Shown here: positions 12,039 to 24,268 of the stretch, one piece after another
Layout: each line of letters begins with the position of its first letter
Numbering within the stretch: position 1 is the stretch's first letter
Assembly: GCF_036785885.1 (NCBI RefSeq)
Contig: NC_092316.1
Coordinates: 50,043,001-50,107,000 of the forward strand
Reading direction: 5' to 3'
DNA: 64,000 nt
From: Coffea arabica
Lineage: Eukaryota > Streptophyta > Magnoliopsida > Gentianales > Rubiaceae
Made by a program: the position numbers and the translations under genes
Notes under the pieces: generated by a model
Databases searched by the model: none
What the model was told of the DNA's origin: nothing
Seen by the model: only the letters and a program-made list of their open reading frames with translations

Positions 12039-12130
12039 TAATGAAAAGGGTTAATCACACTTTATCCCCTTTAAGTATAGGCTATTTCTCACTTTACCCT
12101 CCAACGTTTGATTTTCGTCAGTTTACTCCC
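12039..12130 (+). repeat. MULE left target duplication and TIR
   Basis: The 9-bp target duplication TAATGAAAA is at 12,039-12,047 and the terminal inverted repeat at 12,048-12,130. It pairs with 39,427-39,509 at roughly nine positions in ten by eye; similarity stops after GTCAGTTTAC. Confidence 0.88.
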
Positions 12131-12373
12131 TCCATCAGCAATTGCACCGTTAAAAACTTCAAAATTTTGAAATTGCCATGCGAAAAGAGCCGTTGGTTTT
12201 GGCTGACAAAAATGCCCCTCAATGGTGTCTGATGCTTTTAGCCTACTTTTTCCCTCAAAGAGCCGTTGGTTGGGTTCTATAAAAGGTGGTATTTTGCAAC
12301 CAATTTTTGTCATACATTTTAGCAGATTCCAAAGTTCCTAAAATTTCTCTTTATCAACCAAAAGCATCATAAA

Positions 12374-15300
12374 ATGTCACAAAGTGCTTCAAATAATGTT
12401 GAAAGATCACCCCAAAAAATGTGTGGATGCGATAAAGAGATACCATTGTGCACCTCTTGGACACTTGAAAATCTGGGAAGAAGATTTTACGGCTGCTCAA
12501 ATTACAATGTAAGAATTTTTCATTAATAATTTGTTAACATTGTCTTTAATTTTGCTCTATACATGAATAAGTTAAAAAGAGTTAAAACAACTAATTTTTT
12601 TTTTTATTTAGAACCGACATGCATGTGAGCACTTTTCATGGATAGATCCTGAAGTTTGTAGCAAAACAAAAGAAGTAAGTGCAGTGCAGCAATCCAGACT
12701 GGTGGAGCAAAAGGAAAAACTAATGTACTTGCAAAGGGAGCATGAAAAATTGACAAATGAGCATGAAAAATTGAAAGCAAATATGAAGCCTTAGAAACAG
12801 AAGTCTGTGTCTTACGAGTTAAAAACCAACAGCTACAGCAACAATACATGATGTTCAAAGTTGCTCAATCTTCATCATGGAGAAAAACACTAGCCATTAT
12901 GTGAGAACCCGTAATTTTCATTTTCTAGATTTCTCGTATTTTTATGGCTTGTTTTCTGCATTTTCGTGATTAGAAAAATTTCTAGATAATTTTAAGGAGC
13001 AGATATAATTTTTAGATGCTTTTTCTAGTATCGAATGGATTTTGAGAAATTAAGAGCGTATACCGGACGTGGGACCCACTAGTGCGAAAAGTTCGGAAAA
13101 ATTCGACCAACTAGGTTAAGTTTTAGATACTGGAGTTAATTTATCGGGTGTTAAGAGATAAGTAAAGGTTGCAATTTGGATTGATATGAGAGAGACAAGT
13201 TAGGTAGGTATTTAATAAAAGGTGACAAGTGTCACTTGCCTATTGGTTGGACCATTTGACTACTATTGCATGTCTTACCAATTGACTTAAATATCTTAAA
13301 AATTCACCAAAAATCCCTCATTCTTCTCTTCCTCTTGGCCGAATCTCTTAAGCAAGGAAAGAAAGAAAACTCTTCAAGATTTTGTCTTCCATCTTGCTTC
13401 AATCAACTTACTCAACCATCCAACCTTGATTTTGCTCCATAAAACCACTTAAGGAAGTGTTGGTGAGTTGTTGTGTGGAATTATTTGGAAAGCTAAGGTG
13501 ACCAATAGCTCTCTCTCTCTTGTTTTAAGGTAAGTTGTGAAGAACCACCCTCCTTCTTTAATTGATACTTAAATCATGCTTAGTGGTAGTAGAAGATGCA
13601 AGTTTATGGATTAATTCTTGATTTGTGGTTGAAATGATCAAGTTTTATTATTTTTTGGGATTTTTCTGTTTTAATATAAGTATAATTGTGTGGCTATCTA
13701 TGATGATTGGAAATGGTCTATAATGACTTAAGGAGGTGGGAAAAGTGATTAATTGCAACCAATTTCTGGTTTGGAAGAAATTTCAGAAAACTAAGGTTCT
13801 TGAGGGAGCATTCTGTCCGAAATTTTAGGTCCTAGATAGAGGCCGAATTGGCCTTGGCTTAAAACATAAAAGTTGTAGGGAATGACATTTTATAGGTGCC
13901 TACAAAATTTCAGGTCAATCGGAGTAGTGTAGAATGAGATAAGTCGAAATTACTATTGCTGTTCTGGTTTTACCCGAATTGGAGAATTGCGCCTGTAATT
14001 GGTTGTTTTGGCTGGAATTGCTTCCGAATTAGTTGTTGAGGCCTTCTGATGAAATTTAGCCCTTTTTTCTTAGCTTTCAGTTGGTTTTGGAATTTCTAGA
14101 TTTGGACTTGTAGAACTTGAGTTATGATGTTTTCGCTAGAATGCGTTTTGGTGAATCTGTTTTACGTTTTTGATGTAGTATCTTGCATTTTTGACCTGTT
14201 TGCACTCAAAACTGGGTTGAGTGACCTTCTGTGATGTTGTAGCCCTGTCTTTTAGCTTCGAGATGGTGGGTCTTGCACCCTCATCCGATAATCGTAGTGA
14301 AATTGGTGCCATTACCGCAAAATGAGGACAAAAACTGTTTTTTCAGGGCCAAAATTAATTGCATTTCCGAATTTTCTGGTTTCCTCTAATGTTTGTATAT
14401 GCTTAGGGAACCCTGTTTTGGTAGTAGATAGAATTGGTTTATGAATTGTAATCGAGTATTATTGTGGTTATTTGAATAGTTTAGGGCTTGACTTTCATAT
14501 CCGGACATTTCTTAGTTAAATTTTGTACTTAAATGCCATTAAGCCTAGTGAACGGCTTTTGGGAATGAGATTCTTTTGTACGAGATGTTGGGACTGATTT
14601 GAGAATATAATGAAACCATGATGGCTGAAAAATAGGTAAAAACAAGGGATATGTTGCCGAAATTTTTCTTGAGGGCTAGTTGGATTTACTTGTGATTTGA
14701 ACGAAGGACTTTTGGGTTGTTGAGCCTAGGTCTTCATGTTACTTTTTCGTTACCAAAAATCATGTTTTGCACCTTGCTTTAGTAATTATTTGGCGAGGCA
14801 TACGACTGGTAGTCGAGCCTCACATGTGCATTCTGTATACTCAATTTTGAAAGTGGAATCTTCAATTGTTTTCCTTGGATTATTTTAGGGTTTATTGGTG
14901 ATTAAAGCTCTCTTTTGGAAGGTATCTGCACTGACCCTGGTGAGTGTACTACTCACTTGTGTGTTACTATATGGCTTTGAATGTAACTTGCTTGAAGTGA
15001 ATTGAATGTGACTTGATTGCAGTGAAAGTGTACTTTATCACTCTCACTTATATGCCTTATATCATTGTTGTCATGTTATTGTAATGTTATATGAAATGTT
15101 ACATGAAATGAAAGTACTCGACTTGGTATCGATTGGGCGAGTATCCAACGACTACAAATGTTATCAATGAGCTCAACCCCATTGGTAGTTGATTGAATCG
15201 AGCCGGCGAGAGTTTGGTCGTGTCAATTAATGAACCTTGGGTAAAGTTATATGGAATCTTGTAGTATGCGAGACTCTCGATTCCGGTATACTCGAGTAAT

Positions 15301-16129
15301 ACCAAAGTGCAAGTGTTTGGAGTTCGGGCCCGGTAGGGGGATGTTAGGTGGAAGGAGTGGAGGTAAAGTGGAGTCTACGGCTGGTTACTTTTGAACATTG
15401 ATGGAGGGTCAATGACGTCCGATCAAGAAATGCAAACGAGGAAAGGGCTCTTGAGAGCCATCTGTATCCTTTTATCACCATATTTGAAGTGTGCCTTTGC
15501 TTATTTTACTAAATTGAATGAAAGCTTGATGCTTATATGCACTTGGGTGCATAAGTGATAGTATCTCACTGGGCAATTAGCTCACACCGTTCTTTTATTT
15601 TCCTTACAGGAATATGACTCTTTTTGGAATGAATCTTGATAGATGGTTACCGAATGAACTAGATGTATATTTCTTTTGTATTGTATATGAAGGGAAACCC
15701 TAAATGTATCTTTAGGGCCGATTTCACTTTCAATTTGGCAAATCGTGTATATATTCACTTTTGAAAACTTTTGTATGCTACTTTGGGTTGTAATTGCTCA
15801 AATTCCATATGTGAATGTTTACTTGATAGTTGGTTGGGTTTTGACGGGTCGGTTACTATTCATGGCCGACTCCGAATTTCATTTTTTTATTTTGGGTTAT
15901 TTTGCCCTTTTGCCTTGTTTACGCGCGTTATAAGTTCCGGAACAAAATAGATCGCTCTAAACTGCACCGTTAGTCCTAACGAGAGCTGGACAGGCAGTCC
16001 GCTAACCTCTTTGGTTCGCCTTAGGGGAAGGTGGGGCTGTCACACATTACATTTCTGATTGCTAGCATTATGTATATGTACTCTATTTCAAAACCAAAAG
16101 GTAACAAAAATCTGTTTTATCTACCATAG
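12374..16129 (+). pseudogene. GRF zinc-finger, coiled-coil, membrane-anchor protein, interrupted
   Basis: Exon 1 is 12,374-12,508 (45 codons, ends AAT|GTAAG) and exon 2 begins at 12,612 after TTTAG. The N-terminal half carries a GRF-type zinc finger: CGC at residues 17-19, GRRFYGCSNY at 36-45 and a further Cys in HACEHF. A Glu/Lys/Leu-rich coiled coil follows, with two copies of an EHEKL unit. A one-base deletion near 12,780 shifts the frame. In the other frame the protein continues to SSWRKTLAI, where a solo LTR is inserted (12,900-16,044). Beyond it the frame resumes with ITFLIASIMYMYSI, a probable single membrane helix, and stops at 16,127-16,129. The protein was therefore a small zinc-finger protein with a coiled coil and C-terminal anchor, convergent to the transposase in the same MULE. 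Its role in transposition is unknown. Confidence 0.75.
12900..16044 (+). mobile_element. Solo LTR of about 3.1 kb
   Basis: The element starts TGTGAGAACCCGTAA and ends GGTGGGGCTGTCACA, so it has TG...CA ends. It is flanked by a perfect 5-bp target duplication, CATTA, at 12,895-12,899 and 16,045-16,049. It interrupts the GRF gene after LAI. There is no coding capacity and its ends are not repeated inside, so a solo LTR is the best reading. The length and G-rich terminal part (GCCTTAGGGGAAGGTGGGG) suit the long LTRs of Del/Tekay-type chromoviruses, which is a family guess. Confidence 0.85.
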
Positions 16130-18105
16130 TTGTAAGCAAATATATATGAAAGAAAATTATATTAAGTTAAAAGCATTTTGCACATTAGATTACATCTTAG
16201 CATGTGTCTGCATGGCTACCCAAACAAAGGCCATTTTAGTAGAACCTAACCAAAACATGATTGTAGAACATGTCCAAGTAATGGCAAAAAAAAAAAAAAA
16301 AAACAACATCAGCATTTCTAACATTGTTGCAAAACAAGCAATCAAGTGCTAGTAATGACAAAAACAGCATCAGCAACACTATTTCACATCAAAACACATT
16401 CAGGTGTGCGCATAACTGTTGAACGTCCATTTGCAGTTGAAGATCCTTGCGTAGAGAACACAGCTTCTCCAAATCAAATACTCTTGGTTTGAACCTACAG
16501 TCATGGATGAGAGGTATCTTAATGCATCAAACTACTATTAGGAGTGGTTACATGTAAACATAGTCAAAAGACTTGAACTCACCATTCCAGTTTTAGCAGC
16601 ACCTGAATTGCTTTTAGAACTTCCAGTTTTAGCATCACCTAACTTGGTTCTTGGTCTTTTAGTTGTTACTGTAGTGGCTGCTTTTGAACTTGTACATGGT
16701 ACGCTGGTGCTAGCAACAACAGTAGTTGTACTCAAATTGGCACCAGATGTAGGTGTTCTTGTCCACTGTATCATCAATAGGAAACAATAAGTGAGCACGT
16801 ATAAAAGAGCCACGCATGCAGAGTTTTAAAATGTAGGCTTACCAGTTGGGTTGGAGGGGGCTGGCCAGTCTTTGAAGTACTTAGAATCTGCATAATAAAG
16901 GTAGTTTTTAATCAGTGCAAGTGTCTAAAATTAAATTAGTTACATACAAATAAAAAAGGAACTCACCATGTTAGACTCAAATGGGATATATGTTTTGCTT
17001 GTTGATATCCCTTGGCCATTCCAAGGTCCAATGCCACATAGTGGGCCATTGTTATGGTCTGAACTCCTACCCTTACACCTGCTTGTACCTCTACCTCTCA
17101 TTTTAGCTCCAGTTAGGCCTCTTGCAGTAGTAGATTTAGTCACATCAGCATCCCCTACAACATCAACATCAGCATTTCTCTCAACATCAGCATCAACATT
17201 TCTAGAGTGGCTCTTACGAGCTCCCCTCCCTCGTTTAGTAGGTCCTTGTACCTTGCAACACATCAAAAAATGACAGTCAGATGTAGATAGAAAAAAGCCA
17301 AGCAGCATATATTGATTGAAGTTACCTATGCATTCACTTGTTTTCTTTGCCTCACAAATGAACAACCAGTGACCTTGCAACTTCTGGCATTGTGATCAGT
17401 ATGACCACAATGACTACAATGAATTGGCAGCCCTACTTTAGACAGTTTTCCAACATGTTAGTCCTCCAATGGAGCCTTTGTTTTAACTTTCTTAGGCCTG
17501 CCTGGGGCTATCTTCCTACGAGGTGGGAGTAATGTGTCATTGCTAGCATTCACCCAATTTGTTTGGTCTAGCATAGACATAATAACACCAGCATATGCCT
17601 TTTTATATGTTTCCACTGAGTAGCAATTATCAACATATGCATATGGGCTTTTGTTGTCTTGCACAAGTCCAGCACATGCATAGACACATGGAATGGAATT
17701 CCTGTCATATCCCACTCATTACATGTGCAAAACCTTTGAACTGCATTAACAACAAAAGTTCCTACTATACCAGTCACATCATACACCTCTCTTGTAGGCA
17801 CAAGTGCATCAAACTGAGCTACCTGTTTTTTCCTCTCTTCAATTTTCAGACAAATTCTCAGACAAATATGAGACTTCACCTTCTGAATCCAATCTCTTTT
17901 TTCTTGAAATCTGCACATTATCTGCCTTCGAATGGCTTCAAACATAGTCAAAATGGGCTCCTCCCTAGCATCTGTAATGTATTGATTGAAGCTCTCACAT
18001 ATATTATTACTTAAAAGGTCACATTTTGTCCTTGGAGAAAAGATGTGTCTAGCCCATAGGTTAGTTGGTATGGAACAAAGCCATGCATGTGCTTCTGGGG
18101 CTACT

Positions 18106-20206
18106 TGTCACGCCCCGAGCCCGCACGTGCCCGTTATATGACATCCGTCGTATTCTCAAGTCCCACTTAGGAATACAATGCTACATTAACTAATTAACCT
18201 TGACAGTACTAAATAATTTAACTAAATAAAGTGCGGTACGAATTACATATAAAAGGAAGTCTACGAATAATCAAGACGTTCGTACATTTATTCTCCAATT
18301 GAAACAGCGGAAACAAAAAAAAAAGTAAATAAGACTAACAACTAGAAGTAGTTAGCCTGCTAACTTCTACTCATCTAAAGCCAGTAAAAGTCATCCTCAG
18401 GGTCTTCTACGTAAACCAATTCATACTCTTCCGAATCTGCAAAAATGGTAAGAAGTGGATTGAGCAACACATCACTCAGTAGGTAATATTTACCCCTCTG
18501 TTGGACCATGTACTCGTAACTTTATAGATACATACATATATAAGTACAACTCAAATCATTTGCATATTCTTCACATCCATAATTTTGAAAATAACGACAT
18601 TTATAAAACAATCAATAGTAAAGAATGGCAAGGAATACAAAAGCACTTTATTGACAATCATCTTGGGAAATCGTAATGTCATAAATCACTTTGCAACAAT
18701 TCGTATGTATCTTCATATCCAATCATGAATCATCCCATAAAACTTTATACATGAGAAATCGTAAAGTCATAAATCATTTCGTCTCAAGTCACAAATCTCT
18801 TCATATTCATTCGTAAATTAACTCATATCAGTTCATAAGTCTCATTTCAAATCAGTTCATAAATCATTCCGTCAGATCAGCTCATAACAAGTACATGTAA
18901 TGACCGGCTACTGAGTACTCAGTCTAGAGATTTTACCCCTTCTAGGTGGGCGACCAATATGTTTCATGACTACAAATTGGTCTCATTTCATTCTTGGGTC
19001 AATCGGCTAGGCTTTATACCAGACTACCATGATTTTATCCATTGGTCAATCGGCTAGGCTTTATACCAGACTACCATGACTTTATCAATCGGTCAATCGG
19101 TTGGGCTCTATACCAGGCTATCATGACCTCACCAATCGGCTGGGCTTTATACCAGACTACCATGGCGATTAGACAGGACTATAGCCCCTATCGTCTATTC
19201 CATGACTGCTCTGAGCTTTACTTGTCAAACTTCATTTAATATACCGTATACATAAATCTTTGCTTTCATAAAAGATTCAACTCATTTTGTATATAAGAAA
19301 CATATCAAAACATTTCAAATAAGTCACATGGTCCATTCTTGTATAGCAAAATATAACTTTCATAAATATCCAACCAAAGCATTTAATCAAACACCTTTCG
19401 AGTCAGCACAACAAAATACGGTTGAAAACAAGAATTTCACTTTGCACATTTGAAATCTCAGAAAGGTAAGTACCACCTACCTCTGTTTGGCTGCTCAAGC
19501 GGAACTACCTTAAATCCTTGTATCGCACCTATCAAATGCATAGGTTCACTAATTAGTTGTTACTTCTTATAAATGCATAAATATACAGCCTCTAAACAAG
19601 TCAAGGATTCGTGTCTAGTCCATTAAATGAACCCTAATAGCTTCTTCCTTAAATTGATGATTTCTATTTTTTGGAAAGTTTCTTAATTTGAAAAGTTTCT
19701 AGTTTTAGAAAGTTTCTTAATTTGGAAAGTGCTCATTTTGTAAAGTTTCCTAATTTAACAGAAAATAATTATTCACAATCCTGGTTATTATCCTCACTAC
19801 TATCTTACTATATTTATTTATAATTTATGATTATCCATTATTATTATCACCATCCCCGTCATCGCTAATTTATTTTATTATCACTTATATATATATTAGA
19901 TAGTCACTATTACCTTCCCCTTTATTTTCACTTTTAGGCGTGTGTAGGTGTTATTATTATTTGTATATATATCTACCCATACACTTATACATACTGACTT
20001 TCTATAATTGTTTTAGTTTATTCCACTCGTAATTATATCTTATTTTTTGTTTGTATTCTTCATTTATTTCCCCCACGTCCACATTATTGTTATTCTCACT
20101 ATCATTGTTTTATTAATTATTATTTACTATTACTACTACCACTAGTATTATTATTATATTTATCTCCATATATATATATTTTATTATATATATTTATTAT
20201 TATTAT

Positions 20207-20239
<33 letters not shown>

Positions 20240-20522
20240 TTTAAGCATTTCGTTTAGCAATTTAGCACTTACCTTACCTTGTTTGATGTGGCTTAAGACG
20301 GCTAGATTAAGATGTTTTAGATTTTCATTTAAGTATCTTATACGTAATTAACTAAGTATAAATTTATATGGCTAACCTTTCAATTCTAACAATTATTTTA
20401 AATTGGGTCCTGAATTTTAATACCTATGATAAACTATAAAGATGGACTAGTTATTTTCTAAAATTTATTTACTGCATATTTACTAAACCCGTACTGTATC
20501 TTTAACCCACGCATACTTGCCA

Positions 20523-20556
<34 letters not shown>

Positions 20557-21414
20557 GTTTACTTATTTACTATAGTCATTACTATTGATTAAAAAAAGAT
20601 TTTTTTTTCGTAGGGTTACTCCACTGGCATTGCTTTGCCAAAGCTTTTGTCAAGCTTTGGTAGCCGCCATTCTTGACTGCTACTTGTTTGGTTGTTGCTG
20701 TCCTCTTTTTTTTTTTGCTCCGGTCTTGGGTTGGCCGAAAGGCCAACCTTTGCAAAATTCTTTCTTAGTCGCTAGAGATGGCGGCCCCCCACTCTTTTCT
20801 GTTTGTGCGCGTGGCATTGCAGAAGCAACGCCTAGCCATAACAGAGCAGCGGCCGCTGCCACTGCCTTTCTTTTCCCTTATCATTTTTTTTTTCAACAGA
20901 TTCCAAATACCCTCTAATCTCAAGATTAAAATCAATCTCCTCTATTTCTATTAACCCAGATACGAATCTTATCAAACATATATCTATACCTATATAGCAA
21001 CAATACCTGTCCATAAAATTCTTAGACCAATTAATACATCTACTAAAACTTAAAAGAGGGGTTTTCTTGCATGAACTCGAGACTTACAGGTTTAGGTGCC
21101 TAGTCGTTGGATCGATTGCCGGTGTTGTCTGCTTCTCCTTCTCTCCTCTCTGACGGCTCTTGTTCTAAGGAGGCAGACGAAAGAAAAGTAAGGCTAGGGT
21201 TATTTTCCTGTTTAGGGTTTTAATAAAATCCTAAACTTAGCACTATTTAATAGTAGGTGGCTTGGGTAAGAGTTTTTTTTTTATTAGACCCTTTACCCCA
21301 TACTACAATTACCTTATGTTATTTCATTTCTTTCTTTTACCTAGCAAATTTAGTTTTTTAATTAATTGGAAAAATAAAATAATAAAATCGGTGCCAAAAA
21401 TCGTGGGTTTTACA
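18106..21414 (-). mobile_element. Solo LTR of about 3.3 kb inside the transposase
   Basis: On the plus strand it starts TGTCACGCCCCGAGCCC and ends CGTGGGTTTTACA. It is flanked by the perfect 5-bp duplication CTACT at 18,101-18,105 and 21,415-21,419. Read on the minus strand its ends (TGTAAAACCC ... GGGGCGTGACA) resemble those of the 12,900-16,044 element, so it was probably inserted in the opposite orientation. It contains a 46-47 bp minisatellite, TTA/TA simple repeats (20,150-20,235 and 20,524-20,550) and no coding frame. Confidence 0.83.
18998..19165. repeat. Minisatellite of 46-47 bp inside the LTR
   Basis: Units starting GGTCAATCGGCTAGGCTTTA begin at 18,998, 19,044 and 19,091. A shortened fourth unit runs from about 19,133 to 19,165. 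The shared core is GCTTTATACCAGACTACCATG. Confidence 0.85.
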
Positions 21415-23469
21415 CTACTAATTGCAACTCTCTCATTTTGCTTTCATAGTGACAGGGTAAATAAGCCCTGGCTGCCCCCCACATTAAATCTCTTAGGTGC
21501 TTATCCTTGAATTTCAGTTTGAAGTTAGCATACATGTGTCTAACACAGAATCGATGCTCCACTCCAGGATACTTATTCTCAATGCAATCAATTAATCCCT
21601 GACATAAAAACATAAATAATAGAATTAGTGAAAGGAGTGAGTGAGGAATAAAGGAAAGTAAATCAGATTGTAGTGTGCTGACCTTTTGTCTATCTGATAG
21701 AAATACCTAACCCCTTTCAATTGGAGTCCCAATGGCATCAGTAAGGCTGTCCAAAAACCACCCCCAACTATCTTTGCACTCAAATTCAACAAAAGCCATA
21801 GCAATTGGGAACATCTGGTTATTAGCATCCCTACCAATTGCAGACATAAGCTGCCTTCCCATGATCCCCTTAAGGTGACATGCATCCAGCCCTATTACAG
21901 GCCTATATGCATTTATAAAACCTTCTTTTTACAAAGTTGGGATTTTTCAATTAGAATAAATGCCACTGAACCTGAATTTCTTTGTAGAAGTGTAGCACAA
22001 TAGTCTCTTAATCTTGCATACTGCTTTGCACATGACCATTTCACTGCTTCCTCTGCTTTCTCTCTTGCTCAATACATTTGAGAGTTTGTACAGTTCAGGT
22101 TATATTTCCTTTTTATGCTCTTCTTGAACCCTTTTACTTTCATATCCGGATGGTCAGCAATCTCCTCCATAAACATCCTAGACAGCCATCTAGAATTTGC
22201 ACTCTTGTTCTTGAAAGACCATGGACATATATGAGGTACGCCTTTAATGGACTTCACTTGTAGTGTAACTTTGCTTCTATTATAGCCACTAGCATATATT
22301 CTCCATCCACATTTATTTGCACATATAACCACAGCTTTATCTTTGTCATTCTTAGTGAAGGTAACTTCAAACCCATTCAAAATTGAATACATTCTAACAG
22401 CAGCTCTAAAATAATAAATGTTGGTGTAAATTCTGCCTACAGTCAACTCAGGATTTTTTAGATCCCTTTCCATGTTAAACTCAGAAAATTCATGCTCCAT
22501 GCCTTCATCATTTGAATCATGAACCGGTTTTAAGTATTTCATCATCACTAACATCTTCATCATCGACTAGTTTTCCATTCCCTTTGGAGTTAAGGTATGC
22601 ATTATATTCTTCACTAATCAGTTCCACATACTTAGCATAATCAGGCTGTTTTAGGTGACAATCTACTTCACCACCATCCCTCTCTACATCATCTATAGGG
22701 TCACATGCATCATTTAAATCATCCCCATCTAGGAAAAAATCAAAGTCAGGGTGATATTCAACTTCCCTACAACCATCCCTATCACCTTCTTGTGAAGCAT
22801 CTGAAGCATCACTTTCGGCCTCATCATTTTGGGGTTGTTCAGCATTAGGATTTAGATTTTGTTCACCATTAACCTCAATATTATCCTCTACAACAGTTCC
22901 ATCAATATGCAAATCTTCTTCAGGGATCTCACCAACATAAAGTTGTATGATACTTTGAGTTCTATTTGCCTCAAACGTTTCTAGAATTATCTGTTCACTG
23001 TTTAACAGTTTAAGACCAATCTGAAGGTCAAGATTCCTAACCCTATAGTACACCTCTGTTTCATGTGAAATTTCAGCGTCTTTAAAAGCATCTCTTAACT
23101 CAAAAATTGACATCAAATCAGGGTCAACATCATCAAAATTAGCAACTTCTCCCCCCACATACTGTAAATTTGGGACATGGGCAAAATGGCCTCCCTAGTG
23201 AACCTCTAAAACATAGGTTTTAAAATCCATTCTTCTGTAATCACACAAAGGCAACTTTTTTAGTGCATGCATAGGTAATATAGAGCAGGCATCTTTTATT
23301 GTCCCAAAAAAATAAAAAAAATCCTAGTTTGTCTATGTAACAGCCGACATATAACCATCCAAAGTAAACAAAGAATCCAGCAAATTAATAATTAAAAAAG
23401 ACAAAAGTTGCTAAAAACCCATCGTTTTCATCCTAACCTGATAATGACTTGTTATGAACTTCAAGGGAC

Positions 23470-24191
23470 TGTAGACAAAGAAATTTTATTTAATTTATTT
23501 AGTCGAGATTTATTAAATTGATCTTGACTAAGTTAAATTAAATTATAGAAGTCCATTATGTTTTGGACCGTCGAATTGGGCCAATATTATTTGGGCTATT
23601 AAATCAAATTAAATCCATAATGTCCACTTAAGTTGGAGTGAATTAATTGATTTATTAATTCATAATGGACTATCTGGGTTGGCCCATTATTTAATCCCAA
23701 GTTAAATGGGTTTTTTGGGTAACAAGTGATCCAAAAAACAGGAAGATTCTAAGGGTTTTCTTGAAGACCTAGCCTATATATTTTGGCTATAAATAGAGGT
23801 CTTCCCCCAAGGCAAAGAGATAGAAAAATCCCTAACATTCGGAGAAGCTCTGTCAAATTTCCTCAAGAGCTTTCTTCCTCAAATCCAAGTCCAAGTCAAG
23901 TCAAACAAATCCTCCTGCTGTCGGTGTTGGAGACTCGAAGTTTCAAGTGTTTGACGCCATCATCAAATCAATCGTTTTCTACGCCGAAATTGTAGGAAAC
24001 ACCCTTTCGATTGGAGAACAAGTCTTTTCGGCCCTTCAATTGAAGCTATTCGAAGAAAAGAATCAGGGGATTAATTTCTTTGATTCAAGAATTTTCAGAG
24101 ATTGTAACCCGCTTATTATTTGATTTAATCAATTTGATATTTGTGCAAGTTTTCTTGTCTTTTATTTCAGACAACAAAATTTGTGCTTACA
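23470..24191 (+). repeat. 5' LTR of the Tat element
   Basis: 722 bp, starting TGTAGACAAAGAAATT and ending AAATTTGTGCTTACA. A good TATA box, GGCTATAAATAGAGG, lies at 23,785-23,799, so U3 is about 345 bp and transcription should begin near 23,820. Confidence 0.93.
23788..23795 (+). promoter_or_regulatory. LTR TATA box
   Basis: TATAAATA, in the middle of the 5' LTR, with an identical copy in the 3' LTR at about 38,426-38,433. It would drive the genomic transcript of the Tat element. Confidence 0.75.
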
Positions 24192-24197
24192 AATTTC

Positions 24198-24215
24198 TGG
24201 CACGCCCGGTGGGAC
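24198..24215 (+). other. Primer-binding site
   Basis: TGGCACGCCCGGTGGGAC lies six bases after the 5' LTR. Its position and TGG start fit a tRNA primer-binding site. I did not assign the tRNA with certainty; an Arg-type primer is possible. Confidence 0.7.
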
Positions 24216-24268
24216 TATCTCTGCCTCTCATCTCTTTTCTTCCAACAACTTACCAGTCTCAAAATTCA

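Larger units (their letters stand above)
16538..23230 (-). pseudogene. mudrA-type MULE transposase, broken
   Basis: Reading leftwards from an ATG at 23,230: MDFKTYVLEVH, an in-frame TAG (23,195-23,197), then GGHFAHVPNLQYVGGEV, the usual N-terminus of plant MULE transposases. An acidic linker follows (to about 22,540), then a frameshift. The MuDR N-terminal domain is LTVGRIYTNIYYFRAAVRMY with a C...C pair (22,069-22,480). The DDE core follows: LDACHLKG (near 21,885) gives the first Asp; FLSDRQK, an intron at about 21,603-21,680, and GLIDCIENKYPG give the second; NICESFNQYI (near 17,985) gives the Glu. A solo LTR splits the core between MRELQLV and APEAHAW, and the frame closes perfectly once it is removed. 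A SWIM finger follows (FCTCNEWDMTGIP, frameshift, CVYACA, with Tyr where His is usual), then a CX2CX4HX4C knuckle (near 17,420) and a low-complexity tail. It is inactive through stops, shifts and insertions. Confidence 0.85.

Noticed and set aside
12900-16044. A complete LTR element instead of a solo LTR
   Set aside because: The termini are not repeated inside and no primer site, gag or pol is visible.
16968-18014. Plus-strand open frames at 16,968-17,273 and 17,595-18,014
   Set aside because: They are antisense shadows of the MULE transposase C-terminal part, which has the SWIM finger and zinc knuckle on the minus strand.
20585-20917. Open frame of 110 codons
   Set aside because: It lies inside a solo LTR, overlaps an open frame on the other strand and has no recognisable domain.
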